Below, one piece after another: positions 1 to 7,760 of a stretch of 20,773 bases of DNA (the stretch's first letter is position 1; every line of letters starts with the position of its first letter). The notes under the pieces are model-generated. The model searched no databases. It saw only the letters and a list, made by a program, of their open reading frames with translations, and was not told where the DNA came from. This DNA is from Chara braunii. Its lineage: Eukaryota; Streptophyta; Charophyceae; Charales; Characeae. The position numbers and the translations under genes are program-made. The stretch spans positions 1,712,711 to 1,733,483 of the forward strand of contig BFEA01000175.1 in NCBI GenBank assembly GCA_003427395.1. The letters run 5' to 3'.

Positions 1-170
1 CCGCCCCCCCCCTGCTGCCGGTTTTGCCCGCGGGCCCGCGCCGTTTCGCGTCCACTTTCGCTGTTCGCCCCTGCGCTGGTTCCACTGGCCCCCGCCTCGG
101 CCTCGTCCCCACGCCGGTTCCGCTGCCCTGTTCCCTCCCTCCTGCGGTTTCCCTTGGCACCGGGAGCGGT

Positions 171-197
171 GTCTCGCGTGGGCCCGTCACGCGAGAC
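171..197. repeat. Perfect 10-bp hairpin in GC-rich leader
   Basis: GTCTCGCGTG (171-180) is the exact reverse complement of 188-197, with a 7-base loop. It lies at the edge of a GC-rich, C-biased block (1-200) that holds no convincing gene; the open frames across this block look like composition artefacts. The function of the hairpin is unknown. It is one of many exact palindromes in the window. Confidence 0.7.
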
Positions 198-343
198 CCG
201 CCTTTTCCTTTAAGGTATTAGAGATAGAGATAAAAAAACCCAATTCTCTCTCTTCTTCCATCACCGAATCATCACAAGCCATCAATAAAACAAAAGCAGC
301 ATAGATAGAGAGTATAGTAGAAGATGCAAGGTTGGCCACGTTT

Positions 344-380
344 GTGTGGTGTGGTTCAGTGCCAAGTGTCCACACCACAC
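344..380. repeat. Perfect 11-bp hairpin
   Basis: GTGTGGTGTGG (344-354) pairs exactly with 370-380 around a 15-base loop. The flanking 198-537 stretch has no supported gene. It includes a TATATATA-type run near 493-500, which could be a promoter element by chance only. Confidence 0.65.
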
Positions 381-537
381 ACACGCACTCGTCTGCTGCC
401 TAGCACCTCTAGACTCTAGCGCTGCTCCAGCAGCGTGGTTGGCGAGTCACTCAACTCCTGAATGCTGCGTCCCGGAAATGAGGGCGGCCCAGCTATATAT
501 AGCACTGGACATACTGGGTGCTGCTGCAGTCTACATC

Positions 538-698
538 CTGGGCCGTCCGATCGTAATGCCGAGCGACGGTCCAGGATGCAGCCCCAAATCCTGGTCCTGA
601 ATCCTGGCCTCAGAACGGCCTGCCTGGGTCCCAACCGGACGTCCCAACCTGGGCCTGCATCCTGGACCGTCGCTCGGCATTACGATCGGACGGCCCAG
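538..698. repeat. Fold-back unit 1: 44-bp perfect inverted repeat
   Basis: The arms 538-581 and 655-698 are perfect reverse complements (44/44). They enclose a 73-bp spacer. Spacer bases 603-644 are nearly identical (40/42) to spacer bases 815-856 of the next fold-back unit, although the arms of the two units are unrelated. The core has small internal stems of its own (GGCC/GGCC around TCAGAAC, and GTCC/GGAC around CAACC). The perfect arms imply recent formation or conversion. The unit could be a miniature fold-back element or a template-switch product. No coding capacity is claimed. Confidence 0.85.
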
Positions 699-699
699 C

Positions 700-986
700 G
701 GCCGTTTTTTTTCTTCTGGCCTGGTGCATTTCGTTTGGGGCTGAACCACGTTTTCAGTCCAGCCCCTGTTTCGTCATCTTGTGAGGACACCTCTGCTGGT
801 TCAGCAGAGGAGCTCCTGGCCTCAGAACAGCCTGCCGGGGTCCCAACCGGACGTCCAGGCTCCTTTGCTGAACCAGCAGAGGTGTCCTCACAAGGGGACG
901 AAACAGGGGCTGGACCGAAAACGTGGTTCAGTCCCAAACGAAATGCACCAGGCCAGAAGAAAAAAAAACGCCCGCCGGGCTTGAAA
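700..986. mobile_element. Fold-back unit 2: ~105-bp inverted arms, possible MITE
   Basis: The arms at about 701-806 and 866-971 are near-perfect reverse complements, each ending in a T8/A9 tract. The spacer (807-865) contains the 42-bp core shared with unit 1. The unit is flanked by a 9-bp direct repeat, CGGCCCAGC (691-699 and 987-995). That length is what Mutator-like elements usually produce on insertion, but the left copy lies partly within the arm of unit 1, so this is not conclusive. Open frames cross the hairpin on both strands because it is a palindrome, so I do not call a gene. Confidence 0.7.
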
Positions 987-1412
987 CGGCCCAGCTGGTC
1001 CGGAGAACTGTCGGGCTGGACAAAAATGCTGAAACAACACATCCGGACGGCACGAATCTTGACAGACAAACGAACCCAGAACAGACAAACGACTGAAAAC
1101 AACACACAAAAGAACTCAGAAAAAGGCAGACGACCGGGACCGAAAAAAAAAAAAAAAGGGGCAAACCCCAAAACGCACACCCTACGCCCCCTAAACCAAT
1201 GCCGGGTCCTGAAGGAGCCCGTGTGGAAGCCGTGCATACCACACTATCCCACCTCCGTCCTCTCCCTCACCCACCACCAAACGAACGAACAAACAGAAGT
1301 ACCCATGGACCCCCTTCTGGATCGCTGGAGAGGTCAGTAGGTGCAGAATTTTCAGAGCCCGATGTTGATCTCTTCCTTGGCAGACCACCGAGTTGCAGAG
1401 ACGCATGCTCCT
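987..1412. other. Gene-free, A- and C-rich stretch
   Basis: I see no supported gene. It holds an A15 run (about 1143-1157) and AC-rich low-complexity sequence up to the TTC microsatellite. A short minus frame (about 1300-1400) has ordinary amino-acid composition but no domain I recognise. Confidence 0.5.
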
Positions 1413-1478
1413 TTTCTTCTTCTTCTTCTTCTTCTTCTTCTTCTTCTTCTTCTTCTTCTTCTTCTTCTTCTTCTTCTT
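1413..1478 (+). repeat. (TTC)n microsatellite, about 22 units
   Basis: Uninterrupted TTC triplets. Frames through it read as poly-Ser or poly-Lys on the two strands and are artefacts. It is followed at 1500-1660 by a GGAGA/GAAAA purine-rich tract, also low complexity. Confidence 0.95.
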
Positions 1479-1661
1479 GTGTCTATTACTTTCTAACGAG
1501 GAAAAGCGGAGAGAGAGAAGAGGAGGAAGGGTGCAGAGAGAAGCTGTGACCAGAGGAAGATAGAAAAGGAGAGGAGAGAAAAGGAAAAGAGAAAAGGGGA
1601 GGAGAGGAGAGGAGAAAAGCAAAGAAAAAGAGTTTCAAGAAACAGGAAAAAAAAAAAGGAA

Positions 1662-1706
1662 TGGTCCTTTGGGGAACAATACAAAGAAGATTTAGCATGG
1701 ATCGCT
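1662..1706 (+). pseudogene. U6 snRNA fragment, 5' part with internal deletion
   Basis: GGTCCTTTGGGGAAC is followed by ATACAAAGAAGATTTAGCAT. These resemble the U6 5' stem-loop joined to the ACAGAGA-AGATTAGCATGG region, with the intervening bases missing. It runs into an A-rich tract at 1708-1732. Divergence and truncation make it a retroposed remnant rather than a working snRNA gene. The match is to the well-known U6 consensus as recalled, not to a database search. Confidence 0.6.
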
Positions 1707-1732
1707 AAGAAAAAAAAAAAAGAAAAAAAAAA

Positions 1733-1765
1733 GGAGAGATTTAGCACGGAAGCTGTGCAAAGCAA
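1733..1765 (+). pseudogene. Second U6-like fragment after an A-tract
   Basis: GAGATTTAGCACGG followed by AAGCTGTGCAAAG resembles the U6 segment GAGAAGATTAGCATGG plus CCCTGCGCAAGG. It overlaps in content with the preceding fragment (the TTTAGCA motif is present in both), so two partial copies, or one copy with a duplicated middle, lie head to tail around an A-rich spacer. Confidence 0.45.
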
Positions 1766-1940
1766 AAAGGGAAAAAAGAAACCTGCTGCTTCATCACTTG
1801 TGTTGTTGCCTGTAGACCTACTTTTGAGGCTGGGAATGCAAGGTACCCCTGTTGTCAGAGAGGCCCTGCCAATCTGATCTGAGGTACCAACAGCTCACTG
1901 CAGGGCCACATTGCACTGAGCTGTAGTGGTCATTCTTGCC
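1766..1940. other. No gene seen
   Basis: Unremarkable sequence with no recognisable domain, RNA or repeat unit. Confidence 0.4.
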
Positions 1941-2191
1941 GCATGTAGAGTGAAAAGATACCCCAAATACAGACAACTATACTGACCGTACGTTGCATTC
2001 GGGTGAAGAAGGTAGTCTGAAGGCTCTGAAGAGTCTGAACCTAACACGCATTCACATCTCCTGGGCCTTCCCTTCTTCCCCTGAATAAAACGTACGGTCA
2101 TTTTCTTGATGCATTTAGACTGAAAGATACCCCAAATACATACATCAATACTGACCGTACGTACGTTGTATTCGGGTGAAGAAGGTAGTCT
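1941..2191 (+). repeat. Direct duplication of ~78 bp, period 170
   Basis: 1941-2018 and 2111-2191 are about 90% alike and share blocks such as GATACCCCAAATACA, CTGACCGTACG and TTCGGGTGAAGAAGGTAGTC. The interval between holds unrelated sequence that again contains ACGTACGGTCA, the reverse complement of part of the unit. A 145-codon minus frame spans the region (1895-2332), but the two repeat copies fall in different frames of it, which argues against coding. Confidence 0.85.
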
Positions 2192-2646
2192 AGCACAATT
2201 ATAGTTAGTGCAGGAGGTTGTGAGACTAGGAGGGGAATCCTTTGCAACATTGATTTTTCGTTTGGTCTCGTCGCTACGGTGAAGCACTTGAGCCCCGATC
2301 CATTTTTTCGGTGCGATGAAGGTAGACAACAATAAGTGTAGAATACGTACGACTCAGGTCCGCCAGTGGAGCCGCAAACGTAGTCGTTGAAATGCCACCT
2401 TCTTTTTTTTTTTTTTTTCTTCTGAATGCCACGGGTTTTTGCACTGCATTGCGAAATGCAAGTATATCTGCGCGGTCCATAGGGATCATAAAATTTTGAA
2501 AAAGCAATTACACGGCTTACACCTGCGAAGAATCCAGCCTACCCCAAGGGGTTCAAGATTGACTGCAGGGCTGCCTGATTTGCATTGACACCTTGTTTTC
2601 CCTTTTTTTTTTTTTTTAATTTATTATTATAGGCCAGTAGAGTCGA
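2192..2646. other. No gene seen; A/T homopolymers
   Basis: Contains T17-18 (about 2402-2419) and T15 (about 2603-2617) runs. AT-rich TTTATTATTATAGG (2620-2632) sits 15-27 bases upstream of the U6-like sequence. It could serve as a TATA-like element, but I see no plant upstream sequence element. Confidence 0.4.
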
Positions 2647-2768
2647 GTCCTTCTGGACATCCGTTAAAAGGATCGGAACGATGCGGAGAAGGAAGATTAG
2701 CAAATGGCCACTGCGCTGTCATGGATGACACGCATAAATCGAGAAAAGGTCCAACTTTTTTTTTTTTT
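2647..2768 (+). ncRNA. U6: Full-length divergent U6 snRNA-like copy, probably a retropseudogene
   Basis: The whole length follows U6 spliceosomal RNA, the catalytic-core snRNA that pairs with U4 and U2. It has the 5' hairpin GTCCTTCTGGAC, GGAACGAT, a changed ACAGAGA box (GCGGAGA), ATTAGCA (AGC triad kept), TGCGC, GGATGACACGCATAAATCG, and GGTCCAACTTTT ending in a T-run. Departures from the consensus are an extra GAA-type insertion between the ACAGAGA-equivalent and ATTAGCA, and extra bases after TGCGC. AGGCCAGT occurs upstream (2631-2638) and again after the A/G-rich tail (2829-2836), which is compatible with a target-site duplication. The altered ACAGAGA box makes function unlikely. A dispersed variant U6 gene remains possible. 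Confidence 0.7.
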
Positions 2769-3000
2769 CCAACTTGTAAAAGAAGAAAGAAAGAAAAAAG
2801 AAGAAGGAAAAAAGAGAGAATTAAAAAGAGGCCAGTTATTAGGGGGGGGGGGGGGGGGGGGAAGTTTATGAGCTANGAGCTACATAAGGTCAATCAAGAT
2901 AACAGGCTGATTTCCATGCACATTTTCTTGGGAAGGGTTACATTTGTGAGGGGGGCAGGGGATGGGCTGCAGGTTGGGCTTGACTGACAGCCAATCCTCC
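2769..3000. other. A/G-rich tail, G-run and one ambiguous base
   Basis: An A/G-rich tract follows the U6 copy. Then come a run of about 18 G (from 2842) and an N at 2876, probably a sequencing limit at the homopolymer. No gene is seen. Confidence 0.6.
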
Positions 3001-3101
3001 TTCTTAGCCGATGCCGGGTGACGGCCCGGGTAATTCATTTTGTTCTGAAAATTTTCTCATATATGTTTTCAAATGGGACGCTGAGCCCGGCTGCCAGCAC
3101 A
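3001..3101 (+). mobile_element. Structured SINE-like family, copy 1 (3' truncated)
   Basis: Starts with TTCTTAGCCGATGCC. It has stem I CCGGG...CCCGG (gap TGACGG), a U-rich linker, then GGGACGCTGAGCCCGG and CCAGCA (stem II GCTG/CAGC). The third stem and the A-tail seen in other copies are missing. The 5' part matches the copy at 8812 but uses a different base pair in stem I. TAGCCGATGCCGG loosely resembles a pol III A box. Confidence 0.7.
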
Positions 3102-3940
3102 GCATGGCCAATCGGTCATCACCAGGATGTGATACAGCTTCGCATTGTCTGCAAAGAGTCTGATTATTGTCTATAAACATTTTTTGCAGCCAAGACAAGA
3201 CCGACCGTGCAGCGCCGGTGATCATCTTTGATAAGGGTATTGGCCAAGCATTTGCGAGGGATTAGGGCCTTGGCAGACCCCAAATGGGCCGCATCCAAAT
3301 CACTGTGTGGTAGAGGGTCTGTGGGGGCTCAACATGTGACTCGGCCCAGAGCCTAGACCCCACGCGCGACAGTTGGTATAGCGGCGTGTGGTGGTTGTCG
3401 ACGCATCAGCAAGCAGGGAGGCCCTGGAGGCCAGTTTCTGAAAAGGCCCAGACCGAAGGGCTGTGTGACCAGGCCCAGGACCAAGGGCGCTACAGTGCTA
3501 TGAACATTAGTTAGAATAATAATAAATATTAATAATAAATTAATAATACTCGGAAAAAATAGTCCAAATCATTTCTATCGTGGTTCCATGAACAATTCTC
3601 TCTGGAATTCGATTTTTCTTATAGCGAAAAATTGAAAATGCCATAAAACACGAACCAACATCCATAGCACAAAGATCAGAATCACCATCAAAAAAAAAAA
3701 GAAAAAAAAAAAAAGAAGAAGAAAGATAATAAGATATCATGAATGATGCAGGGGATAGGGGTCAGCGAAGAGCACCTGCCCTCAGAACCATTTCCTGTGA
3801 CAGTTTCCCGTCATGCAGCTCGCCGACCAAAACCTTAGCTCTTTTTTTTTTTTTTTTTTCCGCCCCAAAAAAAAAACTGTAGCTCAGGAAGGGAAGCTGA
3901 CAATTGTTTTAAAACAGATTCGCTTCACGCCTTCCGACTC
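3102..3940. other. No gene seen
   Basis: Mixed sequence with AT-rich (about 3500-3560) and A/T homopolymer segments (3690-3720, 3841-3860, 3866-3875). No domain, RNA or repeat family is recognised. Short frames here are homopolymer-driven. Confidence 0.45.
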
Positions 3941-3941
3941 T

Positions 3942-4159
3942 TTTTTTTTTTTTTTTTTTTTTTTATCAAACATCGTGTTGGGGGGATTACCACTTGAGAA
4001 GGTGATAGAAGGATCCTTCTCAACTGGCTCCCTTACTCGAGGGCTCCATCTATTAGTGGGGAGCAGCACTTGCTGGAAATGGGGTCCAGCGTCCCAGCAA
4101 TGATAATGTACAGAGTGGAATTGAAACTGAGATTGTTGCTTGAGCTTTTTTCTCTAAGA
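3942..4159 (-). mobile_element. Structured SINE-like family, copy 2, with a copy-specific hairpin and A-tail
   Basis: Read on the minus strand it starts near 4159 (TCTTAG), carries GGGACGCTGGACC and stem II (4073-4095), then stem III ending in GGAGCC (4042). Next comes a hairpin unique to this copy, TTGAGAAGG/CCTTCTCAA (within 3993-4022), and then an A-tract (T-run 3941-3964 on plus). CGACTCT is present at 3935-3941 and 4163-4169 and could be a 7-bp target duplication. That reading is weak because one end merges with the T-run and the other lies inside the LTR start. Confidence 0.75.
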
Positions 4160-5005
4160 TGTCGACTCTTAATTGTCCGGAATCAATCTCACATGTACGT
4201 GGCCTGGAGCCTACCGGCCAATGCGAACTGGGACAGGACGCGGCGCTACTGGGGACCATGTCAGTGCCTGGGGCCAGACAGGCAGCTGTCGCCAAGCCAG
4301 ACACTTTCTACAAACGAAAGCGCCTGCCTCCAGCCCTCCAGTCCAGACACTCTCTGGCTGGAGGCTCATGCGGCCGCGCTGCCATTTGGTACGCTGACTG
4401 AGGCTGGGCGCTCGCTGGAAGGAGCGCACACGGGCGCTGAGCGCAAGGCTGCAGAGCGCAGCTAGGCGAGCGGCAGCCATAGCCGGACTGCTCGCTCTGG
4501 ATGGATGCCGGTGGGGTCGGAAGGTGGTCCTTGGGGGCATGGTGGTAGGCTATGAGGGAACAGACAGGGAGTGGGCTTGAGAGAGAGGAGGACGTACCTG
4601 GTGTGGTCGTGGAGGTCTGCATGGGCGACATCCTCATGTGCATCAGTTCTGCTGCTGAGGTTCTTTTCGTTGCATCATCATCGAGCCGGCTAGGATTAGC
4701 CACAACAGACTCACGACTCGATGACGATGCTGCTATTGTGGTCGTGAGTCTGTTGTGGTTGGTTGCCAGGCGCCAATTGGAAGAGCAGCATTGCATACTT
4801 GGTTGATGGTGGCGAGACAAGGGACTGACATTGACAATTGAGTTCATTGTTTTGCTCTCTTATTTCAATTTTCAAGTTATTTGATGTGTACTTGGTGCAT
4901 TCTGCTTTCTGGGCGACACACGACTATCTGGTGGTTTCCAATGTGCTGATGCAGTTTGGATTTTCTGCCATTGGCTCTGGCTCATTTTCCTTTTTTCCTT
5001 CCACA
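4160..5005 (+). mobile_element. Solo LTR related to the Ty3 element's LTR, opposite orientation
   Basis: The reverse complement of this segment aligns along its length with the 5' LTR at 18318-19116. Shared blocks include AATGAACTC followed by TGTCAATGTC, GCACCAAG, AAATCCAA, and CCACCAGGTACGT. Both copies start TGTCG and end CA in LTR sense (846 versus 799 bp). No primer-binding site follows, so it is a solo LTR or LTR fragment. It contains a palindrome (4700-4758) absent from the other copy. The 5-bp flanks do not match, perhaps because another retroposon abuts its left end. It sits 115 bp downstream of the CYP51 exon's donor site, so if the gene is intact it lies in an intron. Confidence 0.75.
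4700..4758. repeat. Palindrome specific to this LTR copy
   Basis: The arms 4700-4717 and 4741-4758 are perfect 18-bp reverse complements around a 23-base spacer. The related LTR at 18318-19116 lacks it. Its length roughly accounts for the size difference between the two LTRs, so it was probably gained after their divergence. Confidence 0.8.
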
Positions 5006-5120
5006 ATGTGATCCTGGAAAAAAAAAAAAAAAGAAAAAAAAAAGAGACGCCAGTAGAAGTCCAAGTCGTGAAAGCCTATGGAGGGCGCGGAAGCCAGTGA
5101 GAAATGCAAAAAATGCGTAC

Positions 5121-5566
5121 CTGCACAGATGAGCACTGACCCACAGGGACGTGACCGAGCTTGTATGTTGCCCCGCAAAGAGCGCTGCAATAAGGAGTCC
5201 TGTGATTTCGCCATCTGTCAGGTGGCGTCCTGACGACTTGTAGGTCGCCTCAATGAATGTCTGCAGAAGATCGTTTTCGGAAATGTTCGCTGCGCGCCGA
5301 TTGGTGATGACACGCGAGAACAGTCGCCTGAGCTCTTTGTTCGCTTCGTCGCGTTTCTTGTGCGCGGGGATCGGCAAATATGGGAAGAAGAAGCTAATAG
5401 GAAGCATACCCTGGTCCAGGTCATGCAGAAGGTCCGAAACTTTTTCAAACATCTGCTCCCGGGCCTCTCGACCGAGCAACGTGCGGCTCGCGGTCGCAAT
5501 GATAAGGTCGGCGAGATCCTTCTTCAAATCGATAACTCCTTCAACCCCCCATTTTGCAAAATGCGC
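5121..5566 (-). CDS. CYP51: CYP51 sterol 14-alpha-demethylase, one internal exon
   Basis: This 446-nt exon encodes about 148 residues that read like the middle of plant CYP51G (obtusifoliol 14-alpha-demethylase). That enzyme is a membrane-bound P450 that removes the 14-alpha-methyl group in sterol synthesis at the endoplasmic reticulum. Marks visible: HFAKWG at the start, LLGREAREQMFEKV, LLHDLDQGMLPISF, FPYLPIPAHKKRD, then the I-helix motif LFAGQHTSS, where CYP51 has His in place of the usual acidic residue. The acceptor is TTTATGCAG before 5566 with a pyrimidine-rich tract; the donor is AG|GTACGC at 5121/5120. It enters in phase 0 and leaves with a split Arg codon. The frame is open throughout. 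The ATG just upstream is intronic, not a start. I found no N-terminal or haem-binding exons in the window, so it is either a gene with very long introns or an isolated exon copy. Confidence 0.88.
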
Positions 5567-5594
5567 CTGCATAAAGAACGGACAAAAGACAAAC

Positions 5595-5810
5595 AGGCCC
5601 TACAATAGCTCAGTTGGTAGGTACACCCATGAACTGAACTGTTGAAATACAGACCCACCCAAGTTCAAACCCAGATGCAAATTCGTCGATTAACAAAATA
5701 AACAAGTTTAAACTTTAAATAACCCACTTCCGAATTACCTACATAGGGGCCGGTCAGTTCAATCAACTTCAATCAAGTTCAAACTTCAATGATGATATCT
5801 CCTCTTTTTT
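5595..5810 (+). mobile_element. tRNA-derived SINE, copy a
   Basis: Has a pol III A box (ATAGCTCAGTTGGTAG), a B-box-like AAGTTCAAACCC about 45 nt later, then a body ending in GGGGCCGGTCAGTTCAA and GATGATATCTC. The same 3' domain recurs at 7729 and 9991. It lies about 28 bp upstream of the CYP51 acceptor, that is, in the intron just before the exon. No clear target duplication is seen. Confidence 0.75.
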
Positions 5811-5828
5811 TTTTTAAGTGTGTGTGTG

Positions 5829-6318
5829 TTTTTTTTTTTTTTTTTTTTTTTTTTCCCCTCCAGTGCTAGCGGTGCTGGTAAGAGCAGACACCGCTAGCAC
5901 CTGGGGAAAGGCTCCATCTATTGGTGGGGAGCGTCACCTGCTGGAAAACGGGTCCAGCGCCCCTTGTACAAAATGATTCGGAAAATAGTCAGAAAAAAGA
6001 AGAAACAGAGAAGATCCTGCCAGCATTGATTACTCTGAATTCAGAGGATTGACTGAGCAGGTTGCTCACACCTGCTCAGTCAATCCTCTGGTTCCCAGAG
6101 CAATCAATGCTGGCAGGCATCCTCTAGACACCATCCAGTTTTTTCTATGCATCATTCTGTATCAATTTCTGTATGGGACGCTGGACCCGTTTTCCAGCAA
6201 GTGAAGCTCCCCACGAATAGATGGAGCCTCTCCCCAGGTGCTACCAATGTCTGCACTAAACAGCATCGCTAGCACTGGTGCGTCTGTTTTTTTGTTTAAA
6301 AAAAAAGAAAAAAAAAAG
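5829..6318. mobile_element. Head-to-head inverted dimer of the structured SINE (copies 3 and 4)
   Basis: The left half (5829-6063) is an imperfect mirror of the right half (6070-6318). It begins with a long T-run (5829-5855) and ends with an A-rich tract (6298-6318), so each half reads outward as a SINE with an A-tail. The conserved motifs are at 5910-5963 (minus) and 6175-6228 (plus). The centre has near-perfect 40+ bp arms (6017-6063 / 6070-6116) with a loop of about 6 bases. The left 3' region has a perfect 12-bp hairpin (5863-5874 / 5889-5900) whose right-hand counterpart has decayed. GGATTGACTGAGCAGGTTG occurs at the centre (6050-6068) and again straight after the right A-tail (6318-6336), like a target duplication for the right half. 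Confidence 0.8.
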
Positions 6319-6761
6319 GATTGACTGAGCAGGTTGTTGAAAGAGCCCTGCTAATACTAACCTTCTCCCTTCCAACTGTACCCTACCCCCCTTCCAACTC
6401 CACAACTGGAAGCCGGGTCCCACATCCCTGGTTTGGAGACAGGAAAGTACCACTGGGGGGCAGCAGCGGTACCGTTCGTCCCCCTGCCCATTTCTAACCC
6501 ATCCATCTACCAAATTCCGCTTGGCTGCTAGCAGTGCCTGTTCCCCTTCCTCGACCTGAGGCGTGATTTGGATACCCATGGGGCCCGCTGGGGCCCACCA
6601 GTGGTTCTTCACATCGTTTCCTTGCCCGCCCCTCCATCCGTCCAGGTTATGTACATTCTCCGCAGGTCTTGAGTCCGTCGTTTTGTTTGCAACGGCACTC
6701 TATTTGCCCATCACCGTTTAAACGGAAAACAAACAGCAAAAGAGAGGAACCACTAATTAGC
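6319..6761. other. No gene seen
   Basis: Moderately GC-rich unique-looking sequence. A minus frame (6256-6612) runs through it and into the A-tail, with no recognisable domain. A host exon cannot be excluded, but nothing supports one. Confidence 0.35.
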
Positions 6762-7042
6762 AAGGACCTCCAGGAAGCTAATCGGGACGTTATGGTGTTT
6801 GTTTCCTCCGAAACCGCTTGAAAGTTCCAGGAGTGATTTGCCCTTTGCCCTTTGTGGAGGTTACCTGCGAGCGTGCTGATCCAGGAGGTAATCGGGAGGA
6901 GGTTAAATGCTGCTTGCACGCTTCGAAGTGCGTACCTGGTCCAGTTCACATCTGTCAGGTTTCAGTATTTATTTTGAACTATTTTCCATTGTCGTCAGCA
7001 GCAAAAAAAAAAAAAAAAAAAAGAACAGGAAGGACCTCCAGG
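6762..7042 (+). mobile_element. Candidate retroposed sequence with A-tail and 13-bp flanking repeat
   Basis: AAGGACCTCCAGG is present exactly at 6762-6774 and 7030-7042. Between them is about 255 bp ending in an A20 run (7003-7022). This is the pattern left by LINE-type retroposition. Seven bases lie between the A-run and the second repeat, which weakens the case slightly. I do not recognise the inserted sequence; it is unlike the tRNA, U6 or structured-SINE families here. Confidence 0.6.
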
Positions 7043-7587
7043 GAGTCCAGGGGTGATATATTATATTCTACGCCTGCAGATAATCAAATGGACCAAGGAG
7101 GGTGGGCGGCGGGGGAGAGGGGAAAAGCACCAAGGAGGGGGTGCTTATTTGACAGGGCTGCTGATGAGTACTGAGCAGAAAAAATGGAGAATAGAGTTTT
7201 ACTTAGTAGGTGTTCAGTACTGTTTACTAATTCAAATTTCAAATTATAAACTAGAAAATTTCAAAGTTTGGACTCAATTTGATGACAAAACAAGTGAGTG
7301 AATGATCATTAACTCCTCACAATTGTGCAGGCAGAAGCCACCAAGCAGGCACTGTAGCTATTTTTGGGCTGTTTGAGAAAATGTGGAGTATTGCCAAGAC
7401 CCGCCAAGGGGGCAAAAAACAAAAATAAAGAAGAAGGTGTCAGGATAAGAACCTGCCTACCGTTTCCCCCCCGAATACAACAAACGGTCCTTGTGGCTGC
7501 ATTAGGGGCAACTTTCAGTCTAGATACAGCAACAATAATGACCCTTTGTTGTTCTATTAAGGGGAGGAGTTGTTGGGGCACCGACTT
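7043..7587. other. No gene seen
   Basis: AT-rich stretches and ordinary sequence with short frames on both strands, none with a domain I recognise. CTGATGAG...GAAA near 7160 looks superficially ribozyme-like but was rejected. Confidence 0.4.
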
Positions 7588-7601
7588 GTCTAAGCTCAGT
7601 T

Positions 7602-7637
<36 letters not shown>

Positions 7638-7760
7638 CACCTATGACCACTGCTGAAAGACAGACCTGAGTTCGAATCCCATTGGAATCAAATGAGTTAA
7701 ACTACCTTTGAGTTAACCTGGGGCCGGTCAGTTCAAGGCCGTCGCCCTTTCAAAAAAACA
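7588..7760 (+). mobile_element. tRNA-derived SINE, copy b, with an A-tract between A and B boxes
   Basis: The A box TAAGCTCAGTTAGT (7591-7604) is followed directly by about 29 A residues (7605-7633). Then come ACACCTATGACCACTGC, the B box GAGTTCGAATCCC (7668-7680) and the shared 3' domain GGGGCCGGTCAGTTCAA (about 7730). In copies a and c the ACACC segment follows the A box almost directly, so the A-tract is an internal insertion in this copy. Confidence 0.75.

Noticed and set aside
462-1340. 292-codon plus-strand open frame
   Set aside because: It runs through two fold-back structures and A/T homopolymers. Open frames appear on both strands because of the palindromes, and no domain is seen.
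1191-1622. Lysine- or serine-rich proteins across the TTC array
   Set aside because: Pure microsatellite translation.
1895-2332. 145-codon minus-strand protein
   Set aside because: The internal duplication falls in two different frames, so the frame is not maintained by selection.
4163-4169. Firm target duplication for SINE copy 2
   Set aside because: The 7-bp match merges with the T-run and conflicts with the start of the adjoining LTR, so I kept it only as weak evidence.
6256-6612. Upstream CYP51 exon on the minus strand
   Set aside because: No CYP51 N-terminal motifs are seen and the frame enters an A-tail.
7155-7190. Hammerhead-like CTGATGAG...GAAA string
   Set aside because: Stem II does not form and no cleavage-site helix is apparent; a chance match.
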